NCBI GenBank assembly: GCA_946807835.1
Contig: OX327706.1
Span: 20,077,001-20,141,000, forward strand
Reading direction: 5' to 3'
DNA: 64,000 bases
Source of the DNA: Ailanthus altissimus
Lineage: Eukaryota; Streptophyta; Magnoliopsida; Sapindales; Simaroubaceae
Shown here: in pieces, positions 34,149-47,575 of the stretch
Numbering within the stretch: position 1 is the stretch's first letter
Layout of the letters: every line of letters begins with the position of its first letter
The notes under the pieces: model-generated
What the model saw: only the letters and a program-made list of their open reading frames with translations
What the model was told of the DNA's origin: nothing
Databases searched by the model: none
Program-made: the position numbers and the translations under genes

Positions 34149-36498
34149 TGTTGGATTTAGTGCGTGATGCGTAGAAGTACATATAATTTGAAAGTTTATA
34201 AGTACGCAGCGAAAGTATTCATACATGTTATATACAATATTATATATTCAAGCACATATACTCATATATGTTCATTCAAGTATATACGTGAACATACATA
34301 AATCTCATATATATATATTCATATGTATCATATAAATAAATTGCATGTTAATAACCTACCCGGTTTTGAAGGTAGCTTTTCAATTTTTCAAAAACTCTAA
34401 TCTTCAATTGTTGAGCTCACCTTGAAGTATCCCGTTGCACAATTCTAGTTCACAACTGAAACGGGTGGGATTGTGAAGTTAGAATAGCAGTCACAAATTC
34501 TAGCAATTAGTGTTTTAACTCTTAAGACAATATTGGTACTTATGTTTTTAATTTTTACAAGAGATAAGAAGAATTAAGTGTCCGTTGTATTTGTTCCTAC
34601 ACAACCCTTTAGTAAGATCTTTTCAAATTCTTTTGCTCTTTGAAAAACACTTAACAAATTCTCTCAACTCTCTCATTTCCTCACTTGCACGAATTCTACA
34701 CCCTGCCATCTTCAAATTGAACTCTTCAATTTAGTTTAGTGTAAAATGATGGCTTCTTTCAGTGCTCCACCACCACTTATTTTTGTTTGCCATTTGCTTC
34801 AATAATAAAATAAGTAAATGCATCCAACAAATTGATTCATCCGTATGAATCAATTGTTAGAGAGTGAATGACAAATAAACAATATTAAGTGGTTACACCA
34901 CTTTTTAAGTGCACCATTTAACCATTTCAAAGTGGCCAATAATTCATATTATTAATAACAAGTGCTTACTTCATTACAAAATGGTGTTTGCCACTTATTC
35001 CAATTAATAATAATAATTCATTAATAAATAGATTATTAATAATTCAAAACTATTTTTGAATAAAGACATTTATCTTATTAGTATTTACCAAGTAAGGTAA
35101 ATAGGTAAATACATGGTAAATCATTCATAGAGTAAGATTGTGCCATTTGTCAATTTCTTATTTAGTTAACAACTCTTATCAACTAATAATATATTTTATA
35201 TACAAGTATTAACAAGTGTTTATCATAAGAAACCTTGAAACATATTATCACTTTGCTGAAATTTTTTGGACTAAATCATTCAATCCAATACGCTGCCCCG
35301 GTGCACAACGAGTATACTTTATATTATGAGACTCTCTAGATCTATGTCCAGTTTGTCATATGGAATTAGTTCATACGTCCGTGAACAATATCCCACACAC
35401 ATGTTACGGATATTATAAAATGGCGCATTAGACCATACAAGTTGAGGTTATAACATATTTGTATAATCCTTCCATCATTGATATCCTAGAAGAGCGGAGA
35501 TATAGATCAACACCATCAAATCTCCTTATGCTCAACCATAAACTTATCTATAGATTTGTATTTCAACAAATAATATCCGTAAATACTTTTACGATATTAT
35601 TTATCCCTAGGATAAAATTATTTTTTGGGTATTTCTGCTTATAACCATAAGACTTTCTGAAATACAATCATGGAGTTTCATGATATTTTACTCACCCAAA
35701 TGAGCTGATGAATCTCATATCTATACACACTGGGCTCCATGAGTATGGATCATACCCAACGACACTCAGTGGTCAAATCATGAAAGGTATCTGACATGTG
35801 TGAAACTAAAGTATAGTGGATCACTCATAAGTCCACTATAGCACTCAAGTCTAAAGACCACTAATACTACTCAACTCGAAAGACTCTCCATTGACGACTT
35901 TATGAGATGTCTATTAGAGGTCTTTGTGAGTCTATTCAATATTCAGTCCTTACTAGATACTTGTATTTCTATACGAGATTTCACTAATCTCATGGTCTGC
36001 CAAGATTAACCATCTGGACCATCTAGATATAGACATACACAGATCTATATATTTTAAAGTCTTCACTGATAAACCCGCAGCAGTGAAGATAGATTAGAAA
36101 CATAGGGTTTAAGAACATATTTGCATAACAAAATTTTTCAGCATCCTTTGCAACTCTTTTGCAACTATGTCATTACTAATATATTTTTAGGTCTTTATCT
36201 CATTTTAGATAAAACTTTAACTCTTTAAATTTTACTAACTCTTATAACTTGGTAACTCTTATCAATGCTAACTTTTAACATTTATAACTTTCAGCGTTTT
36301 TAACTCTTAGCACTGATCTAAACTCCTTTAGATCAGATCTAAACTCTTTCAAATCATATAATGTCTAAAACATTACAAGCATCTTACTATATATATATAT
36401 ATATAAAATAATTAGTGATATATTGAAATGATAATAGTATAAACATAAAGAAAATATTTATATATAAAAGAAATTGCACGTAAGCACAAATTCCAACA
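34149..36498. mobile_element. 2350-bp TG...CA insertion (probable solo LTR)
   Basis: Begins TGTTGGATTT and ends AATTCCAACA. The terminal ~20 bases form an imperfect inverted repeat, and the 5-bp direct repeat gcttg flanks it exactly (34144-34148 and 36499-36503). It sits inside the older minus-strand copia element. No gag-pol coding was recognised, so a solo LTR of a large LTR family fits best. A non-coding element of another class with TG...CA ends cannot be excluded. Confidence 0.8.
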
Positions 36499-39400
36499 GC
36501 TTGGTAGCAATATGTTTAGTTTTATTGTGAATACAAGATTTATTGCCACAATTATTGTAGACTTGTTGTCGCATAATACTTTTGTGACTTCATTCTGCTT
36601 TTTTTTCCATGGTCTTCAAATATTCTTTTAAGTCGTATTGCTTGACAAGTTAAAATTGTTACTACCACATACTCTACTTCAATTGATGATTGTGCTATTA
36701 TGGCTTGTTTTTTCGATAAGTGAAAATATAACCTGATGTGTTTTAATGTCGTCAATATATCATGCCTAATTAATGTTAGTATATTTAATTAGTCTTTAAT
36801 TTAGAGTAGACTTGTATTGTATCTCATAGTCCATTTTACTTTGTAGATATTTGAGGAACTCGATTTATTACTCCATAATGAATTTGGGTAGTTCCTTTAT
36901 AAATCTTGAGAGAAGGCTAGTAGTATACATTATGTTTAAACATGTTGTAGTTAGATATAATAGGCTCCTAATCCAGCTTTTGTAAAGCAAATCATCTACA
37001 TTCTTTTATCCATCTTTTTATGTATATATAATTTTCACTGGCGACCAAGTTATAGGTACAACTTTACATCTTGCATCTTGAACTTCTGAGGAAAATTTCT
37101 TTGTGTACTTCTCTTGGCATATAAAGACTCCTTTTAAATGTGATGTTATGTACTGCTCTATAATGAATTTGGAGTTGTTCCTGTATGAATATTCAAAAAA
37201 GGCTAGTAGCATACATGATATTTGAACATGTTATTGTTAGAAATAGTATGCTCCCAATCAAGCTTTTGTAGAGCGAATCATAGACCTTTTTTTATCCATC
37301 TTCTTTTTTTTTATAATTTTCATCGGTGACCAAAGGTATATATACAACTTTGTACCTTGCATCTTAAACTTCTTTACTAAATTCTCTATATACTTCTTTT
37401 AACATATAAAGACTCATTTTGGTTCTTAACTTATTTCGTTGCCAAAGAAGTAGTACATTAACCTAAGATTGCTCATCTTAAATGTTTTTATCATATTTTC
37501 CTTGAATTCTTGCACTATTTTTCTCATTGTTCCCTGTGTACATAAAGTCATCCATACATAAAGAGATAATATGAGTATTTGATTCAACTTGATTTTTGAT
37601 GTAGAATGTTAGCTCACTTTTTCTCATCTTGAAACTTGAATCAACGAAGTGGTTGTTTATGTGGTTTTACCATGCTTGCGATTCTTGCTTTAATCTATAG
37701 AGTTTTCTTCAATTTTAGAACTTTATCTTTGCTCCCTTGTTTCATGAAACCTTGTGACTGCTCTACATACACTTATTCTAATAAACCATTTAAGAATGTT
37801 AACTTTTCATCGATCTAATAGACCTTTCATTCGTTTTGAGTTTCAAATGCCACAAGTGCTCTTATAGTATTTAGTCATACTGTTGGAACAAAACTCTCAT
37901 TGTAATTCATACATGGTTATTGAAAGTAGGCTTTCACCATAAGTCATGCTTTGTATTTTTAAACCAAGCCTTATGGATTGATTTTAATCTTACACACCCA
38001 TTTAATACTAATAAGCTCTTTGTCTTTATGCAGCTTTACAAGCTCCCATTTCTATTTTTTTTTTCAATTGTTTTAATCTCTTCATATATAGCATTCCACC
38101 ATATTTCTTATTTTGTTGTTGCTTCAAACCTTTTTTATTCTAAAAATAAAAAAGTTATATGTCTTGTATATGTCATTAAGTTCTCTTACTCTTCTTGGTA
38201 AAGACTCAAAAGATTGTTTATCTTACCTTTTCGATGATGTTAAGGCATTCTTAAAGCTTATGAATTTGTCCCTTCACTTTTTTTCATTTCTTGTTGTGTA
38301 GTTTCCTTCTTTTATTTTAATAGTATTGTGACGTTTCTTTTCACAACCTTCTCTTCATTATAGTTCCATGAGGCTGGTTCATCAAACTCAACATTTTGGT
38401 TGAGCATTAGTTTCTTTATTTTTAATTATATATTTGATAGGTTTTAAATATGGCAGTGCACCCTAGAAATATTCAGTTTTTTTGTCTTTTCTTATCTTTT
38501 GTGCATCTTTTGGTTGAAACATAGACATAGCACAAACATCCAAATACTTTGAGATGTTGTGCCAAGGGCTTCTATTACTCTATGTCTCTACAAAAGTTGC
38601 GTCTTGTATAGCTTTTGTTGTACATATGTTTTGCAGGTATAATGTTGTATATACTGTTTTTGCCCAAAATAAATTAAATAAAACATTTTCTTTTAACATT
38701 GACCTTGCCATCTTTATGATTATTCTATTTTTTTTTCATTAAAAAAATTCCATTTTTTTCTTAAGCATAGACCATTGTCAATTGGTGCTCCACTCTTTCA
38801 TCTTCATAGAACTAGTTGAATTCTTTAAAAGTGTATTTTTTTTTTCTTTGTAGCTTTTAAGCTTCTTTAAGCAAAGGCCACTCTGTTTTTTGACATTGTT
38901 CTTAAACTTCTTAAAGATATTGAACACTTATGATCTTTTATGAAAGAAATATACCTATATCATTTTAATTTTAGTGTAGTTATTAATGAATAAGATAAAA
39001 TACATATTTTGGTTAAGTGATAGAGTCTTATAAGTCCGTAGATATCTATATGTACAAGCTCCAATGGTATTTTAGCTATGTGAAAAAAAATCTCTTATAA
39101 ATAATTATTGTTGTTGTTTGTCATATAGACAGCCTTCACATACATCACTGGTCTCTTATATGCTGGACATGTCTTTAATCATATTTCTCTATCGAAAATG
39201 TTTTAGTTCATGAATGTTAAAGTAACCAAACTTTTTATGCTATAGCCATGAATTTTTAATTTCTACTTCTATAGTTGTAATGATATTTTGCCACTAGAGA
39301 TGAAAGTTTTTATTTAGCATCTTTACTCCATTTATTATCTGGTTTTCATCTTTGTCATATATTATGCTAGTATTTCTAATAAAATGCAGAGAATATCCAC

Positions 39401-40623
39401 TTTCGATAATTTGCCTAATGCTCAGAAGTTGTGTTTTAAGTTTGGTACCAATAATACATCATTAATATATTTTATTTTATTAATATTTTGGATGGTATTA
39501 GACCATTTTCTTAGGCTTCTACCAATACTCCATTCTCCAATTTGACTTGTAATTTTATTGATGTGTTTATGATATAGAAGATGCTCTTGCCTTCTATCAT
39601 ATGATTATTGCAGGTGTTGTCCACTTATTGTGTGTCATTTTTCTCCTTAATAGTTGCTTGACAGAAGTAAACTCCTTATCTTCTTTAGAATAATTGGCTT
39701 GGTAAGTTTTCTTGAATCGATAATTTTTCTATAGGTGCTCGAACTTTTTACAATTGCGACATTTCAACTTCCTACAAAGCTAACAATCTTTTTTGGATGG
39801 TTAGTTTTTTCACACATGCTATATGGTGGATAATTTTTTGTTTTAACACATGGTTTTATTTGGTTATCTTATTATTATTTTTATTTTATCCCTTTGAATT
39901 TTTTTATATTTCTCCCATTTTTATATTTTGAGACTGCAAAGTTAGTTTAGACTAAAGACGCTTTCAATTGAACTTTCATTTTGCCTATTTAGTTATTTTT
40001 TCCTCTCATGTTTTTAGAAATCCCATTAAACTTATTATTCTACGAGTCAATATGTCTTTCGACTCTTCAACAGCAATGACTATAGGATCAATGTTGCAAT
40101 ACTAACAAATATTTTCTCCATACTTTTATTATCACTTATAATATCTCGTTGGCTCTCAATTGATTTACTTTTTTCTTTTACTCTTAAAAAAAATCTTGAA
40201 TGGACTCAAAATCTTGCATTTTGATATTTTTTAATCTTTTCTTAGAGATTGGAGTTTGATGGTATATACCTTGGCATTATCCCAAACTCTTCCTTTCAAT
40301 TATTTAAAATCTCCTTTATTGAAGTGGCACCAATAATTTTTGAAAAAATAGCATCAACCACCACCCATTGAATGGTAAAAAGTGCTTTATGTGTCATTTT
40401 GTGTTAGCTTTTTTTAATTTTTCATCTGCTTTTCAGACAAAGTAAATGTATCATTTGGAGTAGAAACACTATTGATATAAGTCTTGAGGAAAAAAAATCT
40501 AATTTTAATGCTCCAAAAATTATAATTTTTTTTAGAAAAAAAATGGGATTGAATTTAATGTTTTGTTAGAGACTCTATTGGCCATGATAAACCCTACTCC
40601 CAATTATTTTGAATAACTTAGGG
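36499..40623 (-). pseudogene. Degenerate copia pol (minus strand)
   Basis: In element order, from high to low coordinates, gag/integrase pieces run from about 40300 to 37900. Reverse transcriptase follows around 37900-37450, with the catalytic box read as LYMDDF near 37549-37560. RNase H lies at 36755-36560, with the pattern KKQAIIAQSSIEVEYV typical of copia RNase H. Many stops and frameshifts; no intact ORF. Confidence 0.75.
36865..37434. repeat. Tandem duplication (period ~285 bp) inside copia pol
   Basis: 36865-37149 and 37150-37434 are diverged direct copies: ataatgaatttgg at 36875 and 37160, then shared gctagtag.atacat, aagcttttgta, ttttatccatctt, gaccaa and catataaagactc.ttt. Confidence 0.75.
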
Positions 40624-40638
40624 TTATGATACCACTAA

Positions 40639-41043
40639 TGAAATTTATAGATATTTGTAGAAATTTTTTTTTGGAAAATCTTGTACCGAAAATATATGTT
40701 AAGAGGGTTAGTGGAAAAGTTTTGGAATAATATAGAATTAATGAAATTATTATTAAGAAAGGGTATAGATTACAAAGCTATGTTTTGGAGGGGGTTTATT
40801 AGCTATTTTCTTAACTTTGCCAAAAGTGAATGACTCAACCCCCAATTTATATTTGCATACACTAGCTTACACTTTAATAATATCTCACTTACCACCTTAA
40901 CATTTTTTTTACTTATTATATATTATCCTTTATATGTTTTAAACTTTTTTAGATTTCTTTTGAATTTTTTTTTCACATATTCTAAATAATTACATATTTT
41001 TTAAGATAATGTTAAACTTTTATTTAGATCTTTTAAAAGTGCA
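40639..41043 (-). repeat. 5' LTR of the minus-strand copia element
   Basis: Diverged partner of 33592-34028, adjoining the decayed primer-binding site. Confidence 0.65.
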
Positions 41044-41399
41044 TAATTTTTTAATAGTAATTCATATTTTTTCTCCGCCATTTTCCCCTCTCATTTGAAG
41101 TTTTGACTAATGTCACATCACCATATAGTTCTATATATTTATAATTAGTTTAATTTATTTAATAGACATTAGTCAGTTAAATTAGTAAAATGGAAGTTTA
41201 AAATTTGAATTATGTTTTTTTAAATTTTTTTTTAAAGGAGTAATTCAATTATGCCTATATTATTGGGTGGGTTTAACTTTAATTTATATTTAAATTTTTT
41301 TTTTGAATCTCTTTTTTTATACATATATATATATATATATTTATTTACATAGGGAGGGGGGATTTGAACACGATGCCTTTATTAAAGTGAGGTAGATGT

Positions 41400-42310
41400 A
41401 CTCTCTGTAGAGATTTAGATAGAATAGAAAATATAACATTTTATTCTCATTGATGAATGTTGAGTGTATTAGAGTTTATAATAAATTATAAAAAAAAATA
41501 GATAAACTTAAAAGAAAAATAAATCTAATAGAACTTAATAAGTTAAATAGTACTATGATACGAATTTATCTAAAAAAGAAAATAAATTAATATAAACTAA
41601 ATAATTAAATTAAAATATCAATTTATGTTAATTTCTTATCATACTCCTACAAAATAGAGCTTCGGTGGGAGAGTCTAATTCTATTCTTTAAAAAGAGAAA
41701 GCATGGAGAGAGTTTAATCTTATTATTTAAAGGAAAAAATTGAGTGCAAAGAAGAGATTTAGTAAAGGCTCCACAATAGTTAGAGCGGACAGTGATGCAA
41801 TGGCAAAGATGCAGAGAAATGGTGTTGTAACAATTAGGGAGCAGTGTTGAAGCATCGTGGAGTGTATAATGCTTGCTAATGTAATTGAAGGTTGTTAATG
41901 GAGTCCGAGTCTAATTGTGATAGCATTTGTAGCAACTCTAATGAAGACTTTTGAAAAAAGTTTGAAGCATTTGCCTATCTCAAAGTATATTTAACTTGAA
42001 GGAGTGTGAAATGAGAATAAGAAGAAAATATTAGAAAGGAAACAAATTTTGAAAAAAAAAATCAGAGAGAAATCAAAATATTGAATTGTATTTTTTTATT
42101 ATAAATGTTTGAATATATATAGAGTTTACAATAAATTATAAAAAGAAAAAAGATAATTCTAAAAGAGAAATAAACTTAATAATTTTTAACAAGTTAAATA
42201 CTACTAAGATAAGAATTTATTTTAAAATAAAAAAAATCAATTTAAACTAAATAATTAAAATGAAATCTTAATTTATCTTAATTCTTTATTACTATTAACC
42301 ATTTATTACT
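41400..42310 (+). mobile_element. Small LTR-pair remnant (TRIM-like or deleted copia)
   Basis: Two diverged direct repeats of about 200 bp (41455-41640 and 42118-42300; shared gagttta.aataaattataaa, aagttaaata.tacta.gata, taaactaaataattaaa) flank about 470 bp without pol. A sequence resembling a copia polypurine tract followed by an LTR start (gaaggagtgtgaaatgag, about 41998-42015) precedes the second copy. Boundaries are approximate. Confidence 0.5.
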
Positions 42311-42805
42311 GTATTATTAACACAAATGCACGAATTTCTCTTAGGTTATTAATTTTTTTCTTTTTAAAAAAATAATGATGGGTAAGATCAGTAACAAATT
42401 TGCAAGCCATGAATCAATGTGATAATAAAAACAGTGATGTTTTTTGAACTCATAAAATTTTTCATTACACCTATTTTTTAATAAAAAAAATATTAGAGTG
42501 AGGATATTTTCACACTAAAAAAATACTTTACACCCCTATTAAATTTTAAACAAAGAATGATTACTTTATAAACCCTGGATATCTCAAATATGCCCTCAAA
42601 TAATCTCTCTTGTTTTAACTTCTTTTTCTCTGTACGCCCTATAAAACACTAAAAGAAAAACTTCTTCTTTTAATAATTAAAATAGATTTACCCTTAATCT
42701 CTCACAATTTAAGAACTCATCTCCATCTAACATTAAAATGATTTATCTTCCCCAACTAATTTTTAAGTATTTTTCCTACTCTATCCATATATGTGTGTAT
42801 ATACA

Positions 42806-43003
42806 CAGGGTTTTTTTTAATTTAAATTTTTGACTTAAAATTGTGTTTTCATCCATTAATTGCATACAATCTAATAAGTTGGCATCACTAAATTTTATTC
42901 TGAATCTGAATTTACACCATTAATCATATGAAATTAATAGATAAAAAATTAAGTCGTAATTTTAAGTAAAAAGTTTAAATTAGAAGAACTCTGCCCATAT
43001 ATA
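42806..43003. mobile_element. MITE-like element with ~40-bp inverted repeats
   Basis: The left arm starting cagggttttttttaattt and the right arm ending at ctctgcc are imperfect inverted copies over about 40 bp (both contain taattta.a.tttttacttaaaatt when read inward). Total about 198 bp, no coding. The target duplication is unclear. Confidence 0.6.
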
Positions 43004-43450
43004 AATAACATTATTGGTCATACCAAAAAATTATCTTGAAGTGTTATCGCAATGAAATTAATGATCATAATAGTTTGGCTCCACATGTGAGATAGACTCA
43101 TGAGTGGCGCTATTTTGACCTGTTTTATTTATTTCATTAACTCCCTTTTTTATTGTACATTATTAAAAATTATAAAATAAAGTTTAAAAAAATTATAATG
43201 AAGGGTGTCTATTATGAAAACAATGACAAAAAACAAGAAATCATTATATAATAAATTAATAATTCTTTATTTGTAAGAGATATAATAAACTCTCATCTTC
43301 TTTGATTTTTTTTTTATCAATTGTTTAACATTTTGGTTTTTAGAAACTTAATAAAATGTGTTATTGCATAAGATACAGTTGATTTAGATGGTTTATTAAT
43401 GTTCGTAAAAGATCAATACTTTATTTATTGTATTTATGAGCTATTTGGAA

Positions 43451-44170
43451 TGTTATTTTTGTAACAAATATATATATCGTAAGAAAGTTGATTAAAAATT
43501 ATTAGAATATAATTTAGAGAATAAGTTAAGTGCGTTTGGTGCACGAGGATCAAAGATAAGGAGGTGAAAATATAAGTGGTGGTGCCCAGACATAGACGCC
43601 ACAGCTCCCAAGTTAGAATTTGAGCACCGCAACGCTAGGTGCCCAGCGCCGCGACGCCCAGGCGAGATATCCCACAGTCGCGGTGCTAGAGGCTGGATGT
43701 CGCAAAGCCCAACGCGAAATGTGTTTCTCTATTTGATTTCGACTCCTACTTGTTTTAGAATTCTCTAAAATAACTACCACATATTTAAGGTAAACCTAGA
43801 TCATCATAAATATTATATAAAAGCTCACTATTGGTTTAAACACACATCTTTGTGATCTTTATATATATTAGTGATCAAACACAAGTCTTAATGACATCGT
43901 TGTAATTATAGCATTCCTGATGATTTTTAGTGAGAGAAACTCTTTATTTGCAAGAGAGAGTAATTTCTTGTAAAATGCATACTTTATGAGTGCTTTGAGA
44001 TTCAATAATAAAATAGTAATCTTGATCTACCGTGAACATAAGTAAGTTGCCGAACCATATAAATTCTGTGTGTTGTTTCTTTTATCTTTTTCTCTCTAGA
44101 TTCTTAATTATTTGTTTCTGCATTATATTATTTAAAATATTTTGCTCGTTTGATTACTTTCGCTTCAACA
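43451..44170 (+). mobile_element. Copia-type solo LTR (720 bp), same family as 10263-10984
   Basis: Starts TGTTATTTTT and ends TTCAACA. It aligns, in opposite orientation, with 10263-10984, including the G+C-rich middle (43590-43720). No gag or pol follows, so it is a solo LTR. No clear 5-bp target duplication. Confidence 0.7.
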
Positions 44171-44388
44171 TAGACATATGCATAAAACATTAATAGGTAT
44201 AATAAAAATTTAGAAAATATTGAGATAGATAAATAATATAAAATAGCACTATTTTTATGATTTATTTAATTAGACTTTTTAAATAAAATTTTTAAAAGTA
44301 AAAAAAAGAGTTTTAAGAAAACAAATAATTGATCGTTTAGTCCAAAAAGATGTGACAAGAAGGCCTATGTCCAATTCCTTTGGTCCAA

Positions 44389-44460
44389 GGCCCAAGTACA
44401 AACCCTAATTTCCCCTCTCCATATAAATATCGTCGTCGCAAATTATACCCTCTATATAAT
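44389..44460 (+). promoter_or_regulatory. RPL26 promoter: site II, telo-box and TATA
   Basis: GGCCCA site II element (44389-44394), telo-box AAACCCTAA (44400-44408), TATAAATA (44422-44429) and a second TATA-like ctatataat (about 44452-44460). The site II plus telo-box pair is the known signature of plant ribosomal-protein promoters. A pyrimidine-rich stretch near 44485-44500 is a likely transcription start. Confidence 0.8.
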
Positions 44461-44524
44461 CATCACAAACTTTTCGTTCATTTAGCCTCTCCTCTTTGGC
44501 GTTGCTGCTGTCGCAAAACCGTAG

Positions 44525-44992
<468 letters not shown>

Positions 44993-47575
44993 TTTGATAA
45001 GAGGTTGCTTTTTTTTTTATTAAGGGTTTTGCTGAAGCATAACAGATTTATGGTTTTAGGATGTTTTGTTTTGGTACTGTCACTATAATATTTTTATTGT
45101 TGTGTTATGATGTTTTGAGGCTGGGGTTATGTTAGGACATTTAAGAAACCTCTTTTGAATTGTCTTTTTAAGTTCAATGCTATATTTTTAACTTCTTGTT
45201 CATGTTTCTCTTGTTGGTTCCTGATTTTGTGTGATTGCTGGCTTTGATTTTATTTGATGTGCTGTGGTTGTTGATTGAGATAGGCGATATGCAAGTCATA
45301 TGTATATTGTATTCGGTGTCCATGATTATCGTGTATTATTGTGTTGTGTGTGTTTTCAGATCCAGTTGTATGCTGCTGGTCATTGTGTTTTGGTTACACA
45401 ATATGTCAATGATTTTTAATGGGTGAATGAATTTGTGTTGTTTTATTGTATTGCTGCTTTAACGAACTATAATTTATAGTGAATTGGTCACAAATATGTT
45501 TGCTGTTGTGTTGTTATAAGTATTAAGTATAATTTTCATGTCTTGTTGCCCATACAAACAGAACATCTGGGTGTTTTGATTGATTAATTGGATTAATTAC
45601 ACGTTATGCTTGATTAGTTTAGCACTGTTTTTACATCACAGCCTTGTGCATGATTATGGCATAAGGATGTTGATGCTTAATGTAATTCACCAATAAACAA
45701 CTTCATGTGTGAGAATTACATTAAGTTAATGTTTTTGTGAATGTATTTGGTTATCTAAATGTGATTGAGTTAGTGATGCTGATGATTATCTCATTTGACT
45801 GCATTTTAGTACCGTATATAAATAATTTATACATTGAACCAATAAGGCATGAACCTGAATTTTGTTCTGGAAAACGGGACTGGACTCAAAGAACTTGTAG
45901 TCATCCTAAGGATTACTCTTTGTTTTAAATGAATTTCTAATCGTATTTTTATTTCATGATAATGCTGTTTAGCTGAATTACGAAAAAACAGTTAAGTCCT
46001 TATCTCTCCTTTTGCATGAGCACACAACTGCAGTCACATACTACTGTCTCTTATTGACACAACAGGATAACATTTTGTTAATTGACACTTGCCCCCCCCC
46101 CCCCCCCCCCCCCCGGCGTTTTTCTGTTAATCATCACCACTTGATACATGTTGTGCTTTCATGTTGCACTTTTTGATTGCGGTGTATTTGAATGTATTGT
46201 TAGTATATGGTTTGTCAGAGTGAATTGTTATAAAGCCTCTTTTTTTCTTTTTTTGGAGTAAACATATTTGATTTTGATTCCAAACGTTATATTAATTATG
46301 AAATCTTTAAAAGACTGCCTTTTAGTGCCTCAGATGGTAGTTAAGCTGCTATAGTAAAAAATTTGATCTCTTCAGCCATCCTTCGTGGATTCTGCAAAGA
46401 GGATCAATAAGCTGACTGGAAATGGCTCGATTTATCTGTAATTATTATTATTTTTTTAAATCCAAGTGGTAGATTTTATCTATTCTGATGAATAACTCGA
46501 ACTTGCCTCAGACTACATACTTTCATATGGTATGCAAATCATGCTTGCGCTTGGTCATGGAGACTGCTAATTTTGCATGAAGACCAAATAGATAATAGAT
46601 TGAGTCGATTGAAAGTTACCACTCTTTTTAGTGAAGTTTTTGATGTTGTTAGAAATTTGATTGGCCCGTTTGAACTGTGATCGGGAAAATCAACCAGATG
46701 CTTGTGAATTTTAATTGAAACACAGGAAGGTTAATTAATAATTTTTTGTATTGAACTCAGAATATTTGGCATGGTCCATGAGTTTTTAGAAAAAAGGAAA
46801 ATCATAGAAATTAAAAAAGTGGATTTAATCAAACTCAATCACGGTCGCAGAAAAATGCAATTGATGGTTCATTTGGTATCATCTGTTTATAATACCTTAA
46901 ATTTAACAATTCTATCTGACAGTCTACAGTGGTTTTCAAATCATTTTATGAAAAGGTTTTAGATAATATTTTATTTAAACATTTTTTAAGTGAGCGTAGA
47001 TGCTCGTTTTTAATAGCATAGAATGCTAAGTGTCACGATTTTTTGAATTCGCCCGGCCTCGTGCGAATTATATGTTTTATTTGACATAAGGCAACAAATA
47101 TATGTTTTATTTTCGTTTACTTTGAGAGGAAAAGTAAATTGGATACTTTGCCTATCAATTGAATGAAATATATTCTCCAAGATGTGATAGTCTAAACTCT
47201 AATGCTTTTTATTATTAATCTTAACCAACGGAAAAGATGTATCATAAAAAAAATTCACAAACTAACATTGAAGATCCCTCATGCTAATTAGACGTGTGAG
47301 CTGTAACCTGTCACACTGTCACAGTAAACAAGGCTTTAGGACCCAACACCAACGCTACCCTTTTAATTCTAAATAAGATCCAACGGTCCAAACTCCGCCT
47401 GTCACATCAATACCGTCACAGCCAATAACCCACTCCACTTCGCCACTTTCGTGCTAAGAAAATATATATATTTTTTTAAAAATGAAATAAACCCTCCCCG
47501 CTTCCGTTTCTCTTTCGCCATTTCTTCACACAGATCCTTGGATTTCGTCATTCTCCTCTTTGTGACTAGTCAACG
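44993..47575. other. RPL26 3' region and intergenic DNA
   Basis: No further gene recognised. The first ~200 bp are T-rich 3' UTR. A 23-base poly-C run lies at 46092-46114. The last few hundred bases before 47576 include CCAAT (about 47423) and pyrimidine-rich sequence fitting the VDAC promoter and leader. Confidence 0.5.
46092..46114. repeat. Homopolymeric poly-C tract (23 C)
   Basis: Uninterrupted run of 23 cytosines in otherwise A+T-rich intergenic DNA. Confidence 0.9.

Larger units (their letters stand above)
33592..41043 (-). mobile_element. Old degenerate Ty1/copia element, minus strand, with nested insertion
   Basis: LTR copies at 33592-34028 (3' LTR) and 40639-41043 (5' LTR) share landmarks such as tagctattttctta, gaatgactcaaccc/gagtgattcaaccc and atgttaaacttttatttagat. 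Next to the 5' LTR the minus strand reads TGGTATCATAAC, a slightly changed tRNA-Met primer site (about 40624-40635). The internal region encodes broken copia pol. A 2350-bp insertion at 34149-36498 and an internal tandem duplication at 36865-37434 enlarge it. Target duplications were not found. Confidence 0.75.
41044..43450. other. A+T-rich DNA with small repeat remnants, no gene
   Basis: Holds the LTR-pair remnant at about 41400-42310 and a MITE-like element at 42806-43003. An (AT)n run occurs near 41325-41340. No host gene recognised. Confidence 0.5.

Noticed and set aside
41340..41380. tRNA- or SINE-like B box (minus-strand GTTCAAATCC) near a G-rich segment
   Set aside because: No A box at the right distance and no cloverleaf could be drawn; a common motif in plant intergenic repeats.
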